Origin: Planctomycetales bacterium
Lineage (GTDB): Bacteria > Planctomycetota > Planctomycetia > Isosphaerales > Isosphaeraceae
Direction of reading: 5' to 3'
Assembly (NCBI GenBank): GCA_027449865.1
Contig: DAIDKV010000154.1
Location: forward strand, 1-57,742
Length of the DNA: 57,742 bases
Position numbers and translations under genes: made by a program. Positions 42,539 through 52,930 of the stretch are shown in pieces. Position 1 is the first letter of the stretch. Each line of letters begins with the position of its first letter. A model generated the notes under the pieces. That model saw nothing but the letters and a program-made list of their open reading frames with translations. It did no database searches and was not told the DNA's origin.

Positions 42539-44308
42539 TCAGAAATCGGTGAGCATCTGGAGCTGAAAGAGCGTTCCGCTCTCTCCGGCACGGTAACCGG
42601 TGAGCTCGTTTTCGGCCGGCGAGTGATTGATCCGGGTCACGTCGAAGGTCATCCGCCAGTTGCGCCGGGCCAGCACGTACCAGTTGAGCCCCCCGCTCCA
42701 CTCATCGCCGCCGCCGAATGGGCCGGTCACGAAGGAGTGTCGCGCGTAAAGCTCCAGTCGCTTCGGGACGAGAAAATAGGATCCCTGGGCGTAGGCGCCC
42801 GAATCGAAGAGACCGCGGATCGGGAGCGGACCGCCGGTGTACCGGAAATCATTCAGCCATCGGAAGTAATACTCGCCCGAGAGGCTGAGTCCTCGGTACT
42901 TGAACGCCGCGTCGACGGCCCAGAGCTGCGCGCTGGTCTTGTAGACATCGACCCCAGGCGCCAGCGCGCCGGCGGCGGCCAGGGGAGTGCCGTCGGAGAG
43001 CCGGAAGATGGTGTTCTCGGGATTCGCCTGAACGGCCGCGGCCCCCGCGAGGATCTCTCGGGCGAGCGTCAGGCTCGATCCGATCCGAACGACGGGCCGC
43101 TCGTGCTCCTCGATATCCGAGGGACCAGGCCCAAAGGCGCCGAGCGGCTCCCACCACGTACTGCCGGCGAAGGCCATGTTGTTGCCGACCCGGTTATTCG
43201 TCAGGACCAGGCCGTTGAACGAATTGGCGGCCATCGCGACGTAATGCAGACCGGTCACCGGTTCGCCCGAGGCCCAGATCCCCGGGCTCATGTCTGGCCG
43301 GAAAAAGGTGGTCGCCATGGTCCGGTCCGCGCCCATCGTGTAGCGGAACGAGTCGTACCATTCGCGACTCCCGGGAACCTTGTAATATCCCGCCGAGAGC
43401 GTGAAGGCCCGGTTGAACCGATAATCGAGCCAGCCGAGGAAGAGCGTCGCGTTGTTCGTCGAGGAGCTGAAGACCACGGCCATGAACTGGAGCCGCGGGT
43501 CGAGGGCATAGCCGCTGAACTGGAACCAGTTTCGATTGACCTGAACCGTGTCGTAATTCCGGACCGGCAGGACGACGCCGGCGCTGTCGGTCCAGGTCGG
43601 CGTCGAGCGAGCGAAGCCGGTGAAGCGCACCTGGGTGATCAGATCGAAGTTGAGCGCGAACGGCGTCCGGTCGGGGTCGCGCGGCTGGGCCAGAATGAAC
43701 TGGCTTTTATCGCGGTCATATCCGCCGAGCAGGAATTCGGATCCGGCCCAAATCGGGCCGGAGGCGGGTCGATCCTCGCCCGGTGGGTCGGGCGGCGGAG
43801 CGGGCACATAAGCCCCGCCGTCGGTCGCGGCCGGAGACGGCAAGGGCGGAGGCGCCGGCGAAGGCACGGGCACGGGCGCCGGCACTGTCACTGGAGCCGG
43901 AGCCGGAGTCGTAGTCGGTGCCGGCGCGGCGAGGCGATCGAGCCGGCTCGACAGCTCCTCATGCCGCCGATTCATCTCCTGCAACCGCCGCGCGAGCCCC
44001 CGGTTTTCGTCGGCGAGTCGCCGATTCTCCTCGGCGAGGCGGCGATTCTGTTCGAGAACGGTCGAGCCGAGGGCCTCCAGCCGTCGGATTCGATCGTCCA
44101 GACCGGCCGGCTCGCGGCCCGACTCGGGAGTCGATGACCGCGCGGAAGACCCTCCCGGATCGTCCTCGGGCGGCGAATCCGCGCCCGCTCGGGTCGCGAG
44201 ACACGCCAGGACGATCAGAACCCGCGCGATGGCCCACCCGAAGCGCGCCGGTCGGAACCGATCACGCCGGATCCCTGGGCCATCCCGGAGCCCGGACCGA
44301 TCGATCAT
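42539..44308 (-). CDS. Outer-membrane porin (phosphate-selective OprO/OprP-like)
   Basis: The 589-residue protein has a signal peptide (FGWAIARVLIVLACLATRAG), a coiled coil (RRLEALGSTVLEQNRRLAEE, about residues 75-125), and a Pro/Ala/Val-rich linker. The beta-barrel part starts near residue 200, with SQFILAQPRDPDRTPFALNF, DTVQVNRNWFQFSGYALDPR and a C-terminal aromatic Phe (LQMLTDF), typical of outer-membrane proteins. The order SLH-like coiled coil then barrel resembles planctomycete O/P porins. An ATG at 44308 has GGGGGA upstream; 44329 is also possible. Such porins pass phosphate or other small anions. It is upstream of no transport partner. Confidence 0.85.
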   Translation of the reverse strand: MIDRSGLRDGPGIRRDRFRPARFGWAIARVLIVLACLATRAGADSPPEDDPGGSSARSSTPESGREPAGLDDRIRRLEALGSTVLEQNRRLAEENRRLADENRGLARRLQEMNRRHEELSSRLDRLAAPAPTTTPAPAPVTVPAPVPVPSPAPPPLPSPAATDGGAYVPAPPPDPPGEDRPASGPIWAGSEFLLGGYDRDKSQFILAQPRDPDRTPFALNFDLITQVRFTGFARSTPTWTDSAGVVLPVRNYDTVQVNRNWFQFSGYALDPRLQFMAVVFSSSTNNATLFLGWLDYRFNRAFTLSAGYYKVPGSREWYDSFRYTMGADRTMATTFFRPDMSPGIWASGEPVTGLHYVAMAANSFNGLVLTNNRVGNNMAFAGSTWWEPLGAFGPGPSDIEEHERPVVRIGSSLTLAREILAGAAAVQANPENTIFRLSDGTPLAAAGALAPGVDVYKTSAQLWAVDAAFKYRGLSLSGEYYFRWLNDFRYTGGPLPIRGLFDSGAYAQGSYFLVPKRLELYARHSFVTGPFGGGDEWSGGLNWYVLARRNWRMTFDVTRINHSPAENELTGYRAGESGTLFQLQMLTDF

Positions 44309-44414
44309 CGCGGGTCCCCCAGCGATCAAGAGGGTTGGGGAACGAGCCTCCCGGACAGCGCCCCCCAGACCGCCAGCGAATCACCCGGCGCGGGTTCGCC
44401 ATCAAAATCCCAGG

Positions 44415-46064
44415 TCAGCCCCGCGCCCCTTCGGCGCCCACGCTCGTCGAGGCCGGGCGCAGGTGCGGCGCCGGCGTCGTCGAGGTCGTCCCCACGCTCG
44501 ATCGCTTCCACTCGCGGCGGAGCATCAGGCCCAGCCCGACCACCAGCAGAATCGCCGGAACAAACAGGTTCCCACACGCCTGCGCTCCCTTCGGCGCCAC
44601 GATCGCGAACATCGGAATCGTCAGCACCGCCGAGATCCAGGCGATCGCCCCTCGACTCCTCGGCCGATCCGCCGCGCCCGGCTCGCCCAGAATCCGATGC
44701 AGCGCCAGGGCTGTCGGATACATCAGCCAAACGTACGCATAATTAAACGAAAGCGGCGAGAAAACGACGGTCAGCAGGGCGACGATCGCGAATTCGAGGG
44801 CGTCTGTTTCGCGAGTCCGAAGCCGGAGCGGCGGGAGCATTGCCCAGGCGAAGAGCGAGAGCGCGGCCATGGTCGCCAGGGTGACGAGGGTGACGGACCG
44901 GAAGTCGAGCGAGACGAGGTTGACTCGCCAGGAGGCCCGAAGTGCCGGCTCGGCGCGCCGGATATCCTCTTCCCACCGGGCCGCCGGCTCGGCCGGAGAA
45001 TTCTCCCCTTCGCCTCGGTGGTGGGGCTTGAGAAAGGTGAGCAGATCGGTGGAGGGATCGACCGGCGGGAGTCCCTTCGTCGGCCGAACGGCCCCCGGCG
45101 CCGCGTGCGACCGGCCCGAAAGGATCGCCTCGCCGTCGGCCGGAACGTCGCGGAGCATCCGGTGCATCACCGCCATGATCGACTGGTTCTTGTAGCTGTA
45201 CGAGCGCAGAGGGCGCTGGGCGATCCCGTGCTTGTCGTAGGTGAAGAGCATCCCCTGGGACCAGACCGAGACGTCGTCGACGGCCTGGGCCAGTGTCCGG
45301 AAGGGGAGCGGAGCGATCAGCAGCCAGGCGGCCAGCGAGAGAACCGTCGCGATCGAGGCCCGCCACATCCGCCGATAGACGAAGTACCCGAGGATCAGGA
45401 GCGGAAACGCCTTGACCGCCGCGGCCGTCGCGACCAAAAATCCCGAGGCGACCGGCCGGTTGACCCGCAAACAGGCAAACGCCCCGAGGACCATCGCCAG
45501 AAGCATCAGGTTTGGCTGGCCGAGCAGGTAAATATTGTGGATCAGGACGATCACGGAGAGCGTCGGAACGATCACGACGAGCGGATGTCGGCGTCCTCCC
45601 GGCCCGGCGGCCAGGTAAGTGGACAGCGCGATGCAGGCCAGCCACGAGGCCGAGTTGATCGCGACCAGGGCGACCAGCATCCCGACCGGCCCAAGCCGGG
45701 CGAGCACGCCGAGCATCGCCGCGGCCGAGGGCGGGTACATGAATGGAAAGAGCCGGCCGGTCTCGGGCCTCGGGTAGACGTCGAACCCCTGCCCCTCCGC
45801 CAGCCCGACCTGATACCAGAGGCCGTAATCCTTCGTGGAGAGTCCCAGGGCGAGGTTCACGATCGGGAGGGCTGAGAAGATCCCCATGGTGACGACCAGC
45901 GCCACCCACCAGAGCCGCTCGATCCGGGCCCATCGGGCGGAGATCCCGCCGCCGCTCGGCGAGCCGTCGCGACGGGTTGTCGCTCCGGCAACCTCCGATC
46001 GCTCGTCGCCGTCCTTGTTTCCGATCCCGATCCCCGGCACTTCCCGCGAGTCGTTCGACATCAT
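44415..46064 (-). CDS. GT87-type membrane glycosyltransferase
   Basis: The 549-residue protein has many hydrophobic segments (WVALVVTMGIFSALPIVNLA, then MLVALVAINSASWLACIALS and others, about ten in all) and the glycosyltransferase family 87 (DUF2029) hallmarks. These include KDYGLWYQVGLAEGQGFDVY, FMYPPSAAAML, LGQPNLMLLAMVLGAFACL and AAVKAFPLLIL. GT87 enzymes are polyprenyl-phosphate mannose transferases that build cell-envelope glycans. The acceptor is not known. The ATG at 46064 was preferred to a GTG at 46070. It may share a transcript with the porin about 106 bases downstream. Confidence 0.88.
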   Translation of the reverse strand: MMSNDSREVPGIGIGNKDGDERSEVAGATTRRDGSPSGGGISARWARIERLWWVALVVTMGIFSALPIVNLALGLSTKDYGLWYQVGLAEGQGFDVYPRPETGRLFPFMYPPSAAAMLGVLARLGPVGMLVALVAINSASWLACIALSTYLAAGPGGRRHPLVVIVPTLSVIVLIHNIYLLGQPNLMLLAMVLGAFACLRVNRPVASGFLVATAAAVKAFPLLILGYFVYRRMWRASIATVLSLAAWLLIAPLPFRTLAQAVDDVSVWSQGMLFTYDKHGIAQRPLRSYSYKNQSIMAVMHRMLRDVPADGEAILSGRSHAAPGAVRPTKGLPPVDPSTDLLTFLKPHHRGEGENSPAEPAARWEEDIRRAEPALRASWRVNLVSLDFRSVTLVTLATMAALSLFAWAMLPPLRLRTRETDALEFAIVALLTVVFSPLSFNYAYVWLMYPTALALHRILGEPGAADRPRSRGAIAWISAVLTIPMFAIVAPKGAQACGNLFVPAILLVVGLGLMLRREWKRSSVGTTSTTPAPHLRPASTSVGAEGARG

Positions 46065-46070
46065 GTCCAC

Positions 46071-46692
46071 GCCGCCCCGCTCTGATGGTTTTTGACGATC
46101 AGAATTTGTAGAATATCTGTTCAGTATAGGTCGATCTTCGATTGTTTTTAATGCGTGTGTGACGCGCTAGCCGATCGATGCACCTACCGATTTTCAAGGT
46201 CAAAATCTATTAGATCTCGATGGTTCCGTTCGATCCGTCGCACGGCGCGCCGAGGCGCATCCGGCGCGCATGCTAATCGAGATCCCCCCGTTCGAGAACC
46301 GCAATTCGGAGGATTCTTCGGAAGACCCGGTTGAGCCGGAATCCACGTGGATGGCCTCGCGACCGGGCCCGAAAACCCAGGGTCGGCCCGCTTGCCGTCG
46401 CGGCCGTCTTCTCACGCCGGCAAGAAAGAGGCTCGAGCGAGCCGGCCAGGAAAACCTGACCTCCTTCATTGGGGCCGTCTCAAGGCTTTCGTTTTATTAA
46501 GGATTTGTGAGAAAGTCCTGTCAAACCGGGCAGCGCGGGGATATACTTTTCGCCGGAATCCTCCGAAATCCCTTCTGACGAGGAATGCCGATCGGACCGA
46601 GACCGATCGCTCCGGCGATGGATCGGTTCGCTCGACCCGTTTCGCCGTTCGCGCACATCCTACTTTGATCGCGCCACAAAGGAGTGACACCC
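46071..46692. other. Gap without gene
   Basis: About 620 bases hold only short open frames and the promoter candidate below; the segment near 46100 is AT-rich. No gene is supported. Confidence 0.5.
46518..46547 (+). promoter_or_regulatory. Promoter candidate of the S53-like protease gene
   Basis: CTGTCA (46518-46523), an 18-base spacer and TATACT (46542-46547) lie about 145 bases upstream of the GTG at 46693. The -10 box is close to consensus. Confidence 0.45.
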
Positions 46693-49290
46693 GTGGGCTC
46701 GAAATCGGTTCGCCGTTCGCTCCGTTCGCGTTCCGAGCGCCTCCAGAATCCCGCGTCTCGCGTGGAGCCGCTCGAAACCCGAACGCTGCTCAGCACGCTT
46801 CCGATGGTCCAGCCAACGTATCGGCTGGCGCCGCTGGTCACCTACACGAGCCCTCCCTCGGGGAGTTTCGTGCCGGCGCAGATCCAGCAGGCGTATCAGT
46901 TCACCCAGGTTAGCGGCAATGGTAGTGGCGAGACGATCGCGATCGTCGACGCTTATAACGACTCGAACATTCAGTCGGACCTCAATGCGTTCGACGCTCA
47001 GTTCGGTCTGCCGTCCACCACGGTCGGCGTGGTCAACCAGACGGGTGGCAGCAAGCTTCCCTCGGGCGACTCGACCGGCGGCTGGGAGATGGAGGAATCG
47101 CTTGATGTCGAGTGGGCGCATGCCATGGCGCCCGGGGCGAAGATTCTTCTGGTGGAGGCGAACTCCCCGAGCAACTCCGACCTGCTGACGGCCGTTGACT
47201 ACGCCTCGCAGCACGCGAACGTCGTCTCGATGAGCTGGGGGGGCGGCGAGTTCTCGGGCGAGACCTCGTACGACAGCCATTTCAGCACGCCGGGCGTCGC
47301 GTACGTGGTGGCCTCGGGCGACAATGGCGCCCCGGCCGAATGGCCGGCGGCCTCGCCGAACGTCCTCAGCGTCGGCGGCACGGCGCTTGCGCTCAACAGC
47401 AGCGGCGGCTGGGGGAGCGAGACCGGCTGGAGCGGCAGCACCGGCGGTCCGAGCGCCTATGAGCCTCAGCCAGCGTACCAGGCCGGCGCTTCCACCGGCT
47501 CGACGATGCGAGCCACGCCCGACGTCGCCTACGACGGCGCGTCGACGGGCACTTATGCCGTCTACGATTCGTATCCGTACCAGGTCAGTTCTCGACGCAC
47601 CCAGAGCCTCGGCTGGGTCGCGGTCTATGGAACCAGCGCGGGCGCTCCGCAATGGGCCTCGATCCTGGCGATCGCCGATCAGGCTCGAGCCTCGGCCGGC
47701 CTCTCGGCTCTCAACGCATCCAGTCCTCAGCAGGTCATGAGCCTCCTCTATCAGAACCCTGGCGACTTTCACGACATCACCAGCGGAACCAGCACCGGCA
47801 ACCCGCAATACAGCGCCGGGCCGGGCTACGACTATGTGACCGGGCTGGGGACTCCGATGGTCAACCTGGTCGTCGGCTCGCTCGCCGGCGGCGGCGGGAC
47901 CACGTCCGATAAAATCGTCGTCTCGACGAGCAGGAACACCACCACGGCGGGCACCTCGATCAGCTACACGGTCACGGCCGACGGCGCCAACGGGTCCGTG
48001 GACACCGGCTTCACCGGAACGATCTCGCTCTCCAGCAGCGATGGCAAGATCCAGGGATTGCCGAGCAGCTACACGTTCACGACCGCCGATGCTGGGACAC
48101 ACACCTTTACCGTCACGCTGGAGACCGCCGGCTCGCAGACGATCACCGAGACGAGCGCCTCGGGGTCGGTTGTCTCGACGATCACGGTGAGCCCCGCCGC
48201 GGCAAGCAAGCTGGTGATCTCGGGCCTCTCGACGGCCACGGTGGGGACGCCCCAGTCTTTCACCGTGACGGCCGAGGACAGCTACGGCAACATCGCCACC
48301 AACTATACCGGCACCGTGGCGTTCAGCAGCACCGACAGCACGGCGACCCTGCCGGTCAGCACCACGTTCGCCTCGGCCGACGCCGGCCAGAAAGCGTTCT
48401 CCGTCACCTTCGGAACATCCGGACCTCAGTCTCTGACGGTGGCCGACACCAGCCAATCGAGCCTGACGGCAACCCAGACAGTGAACGTCTCTGCTCCGCC
48501 GCCGCCCGGGCCTCAATCCCTCTGGGGAACCTCGTACCCCGCCACGGTGAATACCAAATATCAGGGCCAAAGGGGGCAGACGTTCGAGCTGGGCGTTCAG
48601 TTCGAGGCGAGCGTCGCCGGCAATGTCACCGGCGTCCTCTTCTACAAGCAGCCCAGAACCAGCGGGACCAACGTCGGCCACCTCTGGTCCTCGACCGGAA
48701 CTCTGCTCGCCTCGGTGACATTCAGCAACGAGACGAAATCGGGCTGGCAGGAGGCGAACTTCGCCAAGGCGGTGCCGATCCTGGCCAACACGTTCTACAC
48801 CATCTCGTACGACACCGGCAGTCCCATCTTTTACTACGACTCGGGATACTTCGCCAGCAGCGGGGTCACCAACGGGAACCTCTCGGCGCCGACCTCGACC
48901 GATCTCAACGGGAAGCTCCTCGAGAACGGGGTGTACAACTACGGCGGGCAATTCCCGGTCGCCAGCCAGAACTCGGCGAACTTCTGGGTGGATCTGGTGT
49001 TCTCGCCGACGACGACCGGCGCGGCGGTGGGCGTGAAGACATCGAGCCCCACCGCTCCGAGGAACGGGCGCAATGGGTCGGTGAGGGTGACGTCGGGCGA
49101 CATTGGCACCTCGACCGGATCGCCCACGCCCGCGGGACCGATGGGCGTCTTGCCGGGCTCGCAGGAGAGCCCGTCGACGACGGCGAAGCGGCCGTCCTTT
49201 AGTTTTGCCGTGGTGAGTTACCGCCCCGTGGTCCGGCAGGCGCGGATGCCGGTTCTCTGGGGCCATCGGTCGACCTCGTTGTCGAGCTGA
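46693..49290 (+). CDS. Secreted S53 (sedolisin)-like serine protease
   Basis: The 865-residue protein starts at a GTG with AAAGGAG (46678-46684) 8 bases upstream. The N-terminus has VEPLETRTLLS, the planctomycete LEPRxLLS-type export signal. The protease domain (about residues 80-400) has the sedolisin set: Glu134 and Asp138 in EESLDVEW, an oxyanion Asp in GDNGAPAEW, and Ser315 in GTSAGAPQW. S53 enzymes are acid-active endopeptidases. Ig-like filler repeats follow (about 410-610, e.g. ISLSSSDGKIQGLPSSYTF), then a DUF4082-like domain (about 615-780: LWGTSYPATVNTKYQGQRG, WQEANFAKAVPILANTFYTI). It probably acts at the cell surface or outside. The C-terminus is low complexity. Confidence 0.9.
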   Translation: MGSKSVRRSLRSRSERLQNPASRVEPLETRTLLSTLPMVQPTYRLAPLVTYTSPPSGSFVPAQIQQAYQFTQVSGNGSGETIAIVDAYNDSNIQSDLNAFDAQFGLPSTTVGVVNQTGGSKLPSGDSTGGWEMEESLDVEWAHAMAPGAKILLVEANSPSNSDLLTAVDYASQHANVVSMSWGGGEFSGETSYDSHFSTPGVAYVVASGDNGAPAEWPAASPNVLSVGGTALALNSSGGWGSETGWSGSTGGPSAYEPQPAYQAGASTGSTMRATPDVAYDGASTGTYAVYDSYPYQVSSRRTQSLGWVAVYGTSAGAPQWASILAIADQARASAGLSALNASSPQQVMSLLYQNPGDFHDITSGTSTGNPQYSAGPGYDYVTGLGTPMVNLVVGSLAGGGGTTSDKIVVSTSRNTTTAGTSISYTVTADGANGSVDTGFTGTISLSSSDGKIQGLPSSYTFTTADAGTHTFTVTLETAGSQTITETSASGSVVSTITVSPAAASKLVISGLSTATVGTPQSFTVTAEDSYGNIATNYTGTVAFSSTDSTATLPVSTTFASADAGQKAFSVTFGTSGPQSLTVADTSQSSLTATQTVNVSAPPPPGPQSLWGTSYPATVNTKYQGQRGQTFELGVQFEASVAGNVTGVLFYKQPRTSGTNVGHLWSSTGTLLASVTFSNETKSGWQEANFAKAVPILANTFYTISYDTGSPIFYYDSGYFASSGVTNGNLSAPTSTDLNGKLLENGVYNYGGQFPVASQNSANFWVDLVFSPTTTGAAVGVKTSSPTAPRNGRNGSVRVTSGDIGTSTGSPTPAGPMGVLPGSQESPSTTAKRPSFSFAVVSYRPVVRQARMPVLWGHRSTSLSS

Positions 49291-49347
49291 TGCCGATCGA
49301 GGGAGGTGATCGGCGAGGCCACCCGGGGCCCGCCGAACGCCCTCGCA

Positions 49348-52119
49348 TCAGCGGGCACGTGGACCGGGCGCCCCGGATCCGAGCCGGGCCCTCGCCAGTT
49401 TGATCACCTCGACGATCGTGGCGGGGAGAAGCGCCATCGGCAGGAGGACAAGCCAGCGCCCCGGGGCAACGGCCGGGACGTCGAAGATCGCGCGAACGGG
49501 CGGGATCGTCATCGCCGAGAGCTGAAGCGCCGCCGAGGCGACAATCGCCCCGCACAGGTACGGGTTCGAAAAGAGACCAAGCGCGGGCAGCGTCCGCGAC
49601 GGACTTCGGCAGGCAAAGGCGAAAAATAACTGAGCGAAGGCCAGGGCGCCGAAGGTGACGGCCCTCGCCTGCGCCGGGTCTTCTCCGTGCTGATAAGTCG
49701 CCGCGAAGGCCGAGGCCCCAACCGCCGCCATCAGCGCCCCCTGGCAGAGAATCATCAGGCCAATCCACCGGGTGACCACGGGTTCGCCGGGCGGTCGTGG
49801 CGGCCGGTCCATCAGGTCACTCTCGGGCGGCTCCATCCCCAGGGCCAGCGCGGGGAGCCCGTCGGTCACCAGGTTCACCCACAGGAGTTGCACCGCCGAG
49901 AGCGGCGCCGGCCAGCCAATCAGCGCCGCCAGAAGCATCAACATCACCTCGCTGGCGTTGCTCGCGAGCAGGTAATGAATAAACTTGCGGATGTTGGCGA
50001 AGATGCCGCGACCCTCCTCGACGGCGCTGACGATCGAGGCAAAATTGTCGTCGGTGAGAACCATGTCGGAGGCTTCACGGGTGACATCGGTCCCGGCGAT
50101 CCCCATGGCGATGCCGATGTCCGAAGCCTTGAGGGCGGGGGCATCGTTGACGCCGTCGCCGGTCATGGCGACCACCTGCCCGCGAGCCTTCCACGCCTGG
50201 ACCACCCGCAGCTTGTGCTCGGCCGAAACGCGGGCAAAGACCGCGACCTGATCGACGGCCGAGGCCAGCTCGGCGTCGGCCAGGCCGTCAAGCTCTCGAC
50301 CGGAAAGGGCACGGTCGCCGGGGCGTGCGATCCCCAGCTCCCGGGCGATCGCCAGGGCCGTGATCGGGTGGTCGCCGGTAATCATGACGGGGCGAATTCC
50401 GGCGCCTCGGCAGAGGCCCACCGCGACCCTCGCCTCGTCGCGAGGCGGATCGATCATTCCGACCAGTCCGGCGAAGATGAGGTCTTCCTCGCGACGCGCC
50501 GACTCGTGATCCGCGTCGGGATGGTGGCGTTCGGCCAGCCCAAGGACGCGCAGAGCCTGCGCCGCCATCGCCTCGGCCATCGCTCGAATCTCGGCCCGGC
50601 GTTCGGGTGAGAGCGGATCGGCCTGCCCGTGGCGCCACTCGTGTCGGCATTTTTCAAGGATGACCTCGGGGGCGCCCTTGGTGTACATCGTGGCCGAGCC
50701 CGCGGGACCTCGGACAAGAACCGACATCGCCCGCCGCTCGGAATCGAAGGGGATCTCGTGGAGAACGTGGTCGTCCCGGTCTCTTGCCTCGATCTCGGCC
50801 TTCCGCGCCGCGACGACCAGCGCGCCCTCGGTCGGGTCGCCGATCACCTTCCAGCCTCCTTCACCACTGGAATGGCGGGTCACCTGGGCGGCGTTGCACC
50901 AGGCCGCGATCCGCATCGCCCGGATCAGGTCGGGGCGGTCGCGCGGGTCGATGGGCGAGCCGTCTCCGTCCTTCGGGTGGAAACCGCCCGTCGGCTCGTA
51001 GCCGGCGCCGCTGACGTGGTAGTGGGCGCTCCCGGTGACCACCTCGCGGACAGTCATCTCATTCCGGGTCAGCGTTCCCGTCTTGTCCGAGCAGATCACG
51101 GTCACCGAGCCGAGTGTCTCGACGGCCGGCAGCTTGCGCACCAGCGCGTTCCGGCCGACCAGGCGCTGGAGGCCCATCGCCAGAACCAGCGTGACGACCG
51201 CGGGGAGCCCCTCGGGTACCGCCGCGACCGCCAGGCTCACCGAGAGGAGAAACGATTCCAGGAACGCACCGCCACGGATCAGCCGGAGCGCCAGAATCAG
51301 GGCGACGATCACCAGAATCACCCCGATGAGCGCCTTGCCCAGCTCGTCAAGCCGGCGCTGGAGGGGTGTCGGCTCCCGATCGGCGCGGGCGAGCAGGCCC
51401 GCGATCTTGCCCAGCTCGGTCTCCATCCCGGTCGCGACGACCAGGGCGTCGGCCTTCCCAGAAGCGATGGCCGTTCCCATGTAGAGCATGTTGGCACGGT
51501 CGCCCAGCACCGTCTCGAGGTCGAGGTCGTCGTCGGCGTCCTTCTCGACGGGAACCGATTCGCCGGTCAGCGAGGCTTCCTCGGCGCGAAGGGCAAATGA
51601 GCGCAGAAGTCGGGCGTCGGCCGGAACGCGATCGCCGGCCTCCAGAACAATTCGGTCGCCGGGAACGAGCTCTCTCGCCGGGATCGAACCCAGCGTCCCG
51701 TTTCTCAGAACCTTCGCCAGCGGCGCCGAGAGCCGACGAAGCGAGGCCAGGGCCCGCTCGGCGCGTTCCTCCTGAACGAAACCGATCACGCCATTGAGGA
51801 CCACGATGGCGAGGATCGCGACGGTGTCCACCAGGTCGCCGAGCGCCCCCGAGACGATGGCCGCGACGAGCAGGATGGCGACGAGGGGCTCGGCGAACTG
51901 GGCGAGGAATCGCCGCCAGGCCGGCGGCGGCGGGGCCTCGCGCAGTTCATTCGGGCCGAAGGTGGCGAGCCTCGACTGGACCTCGGCGGCGGCAAGTCCC
52001 CGGTCGGGATCGACGCCGAGGCGGGCGAGCAGGACATCGGTCGGCTCGGCGTGGGGAGCGATCGGCCGGGACGAATCCGGTTCGATCCACGGGCTTTCTT
52101 CGCGGGTCGCTCGGCTCAT
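49348..52119 (-). CDS. Ca2+-type P-type ATPase
   Basis: The 923-residue membrane pump has all P-type marks: LTGESVPVEK, the phosphorylated Asp345 in SDKTGTLTRNE, GDGVNDAPALKASDIGIAMG, and the Ca2+-site PEGLP helix (AVAAVPEGLPAVVTLVLAMG). The C-terminal NLVTDGLPALALGMEPPE is typical of the SERCA/PMR1-like group, so Ca2+ (or Mn2+) is the likely cargo, exported from the cytosol at the cost of ATP. The start at 52119 (MSRATREESPW) was preferred because the frame to 52308 adds unrelated sequence. The tail contains ALQLSAMTIPPVRAIFDVPA. A PAP2 gene lies upstream on the same strand. Confidence 0.95.
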   Translation of the reverse strand: MSRATREESPWIEPDSSRPIAPHAEPTDVLLARLGVDPDRGLAAAEVQSRLATFGPNELREAPPPPAWRRFLAQFAEPLVAILLVAAIVSGALGDLVDTVAILAIVVLNGVIGFVQEERAERALASLRRLSAPLAKVLRNGTLGSIPARELVPGDRIVLEAGDRVPADARLLRSFALRAEEASLTGESVPVEKDADDDLDLETVLGDRANMLYMGTAIASGKADALVVATGMETELGKIAGLLARADREPTPLQRRLDELGKALIGVILVIVALILALRLIRGGAFLESFLLSVSLAVAAVPEGLPAVVTLVLAMGLQRLVGRNALVRKLPAVETLGSVTVICSDKTGTLTRNEMTVREVVTGSAHYHVSGAGYEPTGGFHPKDGDGSPIDPRDRPDLIRAMRIAAWCNAAQVTRHSSGEGGWKVIGDPTEGALVVAARKAEIEARDRDDHVLHEIPFDSERRAMSVLVRGPAGSATMYTKGAPEVILEKCRHEWRHGQADPLSPERRAEIRAMAEAMAAQALRVLGLAERHHPDADHESARREEDLIFAGLVGMIDPPRDEARVAVGLCRGAGIRPVMITGDHPITALAIARELGIARPGDRALSGRELDGLADAELASAVDQVAVFARVSAEHKLRVVQAWKARGQVVAMTGDGVNDAPALKASDIGIAMGIAGTDVTREASDMVLTDDNFASIVSAVEEGRGIFANIRKFIHYLLASNASEVMLMLLAALIGWPAPLSAVQLLWVNLVTDGLPALALGMEPPESDLMDRPPRPPGEPVVTRWIGLMILCQGALMAAVGASAFAATYQHGEDPAQARAVTFGALAFAQLFFAFACRSPSRTLPALGLFSNPYLCGAIVASAALQLSAMTIPPVRAIFDVPAVAPGRWLVLLPMALLPATIVEVIKLARARLGSGAPGPRAR

Positions 52120-52234
52120 CGGATTCGAAGCCCTTCGGCCTGGTTCGGCCTGGAAGACCGTTTTTGAGGAACGCGTGGTCGCGCGAGTCGAACCGATCGA
52201 GGCGGGGCCCCTGCCCCGTGGCCTCGCCGGCAAG

Positions 52235-52930
52235 CTATCGAAGCCGGTGAGCGACCAACCAGCAGACCATCGCCCACGAGAGTCCCGCGGCCCATCCCGC
52301 GAGGACATCGGTGGGATAATGAACGCCGAGATAGATCCGGCTCATCCCGACAAGGCCGGCCAGCACCATCGCCACGGAGAGGATATATAGCTTCAGCCGC
52401 TTTTTCGGCAGGGATTCGGCCAGGATGGCCCCGATCGTCAGGTAGAGCACGACCGCGACCATCGAGTGGCCGCTCGGAAAGCTCGCGAGCTGGGCCCGGG
52501 TCAAACCAGGGACCAGCGCGGGGCGAGGCCTCGCGAAGAATCCCTTCAAAAGGAGGCAGAGGATCTGGCCGCCAACCGTCGAGCCGACGACCAGCAAGGC
52601 GGCTCGATGGCCTTGCACGATCAAGAGGAACCCGAGCACCGCCGCCACCACCAGACCCACCACGATCGGGCTGCCAAGGGCGGTCAGGTCGCGGACCGAC
52701 TCCTCGAACCAGACAGGACCGATCGGGTCGGACAGGTCGCGGGGATTGCGGAGCGAGCGAAGCAATCCCTCGTCGATCGCGTGCGTCTCGCCTTCCCGCA
52801 CCTCGTCGGCCAGCTCGATGAAGGCCCAGGCCCCGGCGACCGCGACCAGCGCGGCGGCAAGCACCACCAGGTCGAGATGAACCTTCCAGGCCCAGGCTCG
52901 TCCCAGAGCAGCGCGAAGGTCGATCGCCAC
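52235..52930 (-). CDS. PAP2-family membrane phosphatase
   Basis: The 231-residue integral membrane protein has the three PAP2 motifs: KX6RP-type KGFFARPRPA, PSGH in LASFPSGHSMV, and SRIYLGVHYPTD. It has about six hydrophobic segments. Members remove phosphate from lipids such as undecaprenyl diphosphate or phosphatidate on the outer face. The specific substrate is unknown. The start GTG at 52930 has AGGGGG 9 bases upstream; longer frames read through a divergent gene and were rejected. It is divergent from the USP gene, with about 120 bases between. Confidence 0.92.
   Translation of the reverse strand: MAIDLRAALGRAWAWKVHLDLVVLAAALVAVAGAWAFIELADEVREGETHAIDEGLLRSLRNPRDLSDPIGPVWFEESVRDLTALGSPIVVGLVVAAVLGFLLIVQGHRAALLVVGSTVGGQILCLLLKGFFARPRPALVPGLTRAQLASFPSGHSMVAVVLYLTIGAILAESLPKKRLKLYILSVAMVLAGLVGMSRIYLGVHYPTDVLAGWAAGLSWAMVCWLVAHRLR

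Noticed and set aside
44229-45875. A 548-residue rightward frame opposite the porin/glycosyltransferase region
   Set aside because: Antisense to two recognised genes; rich in R, D, G and H without pattern.
46660-49266. An 868-residue leftward frame opposite the S53-like gene
   Set aside because: It mirrors the protease gene almost exactly and is Arg/Gly-rich; the sense frame has clear catalytic motifs.
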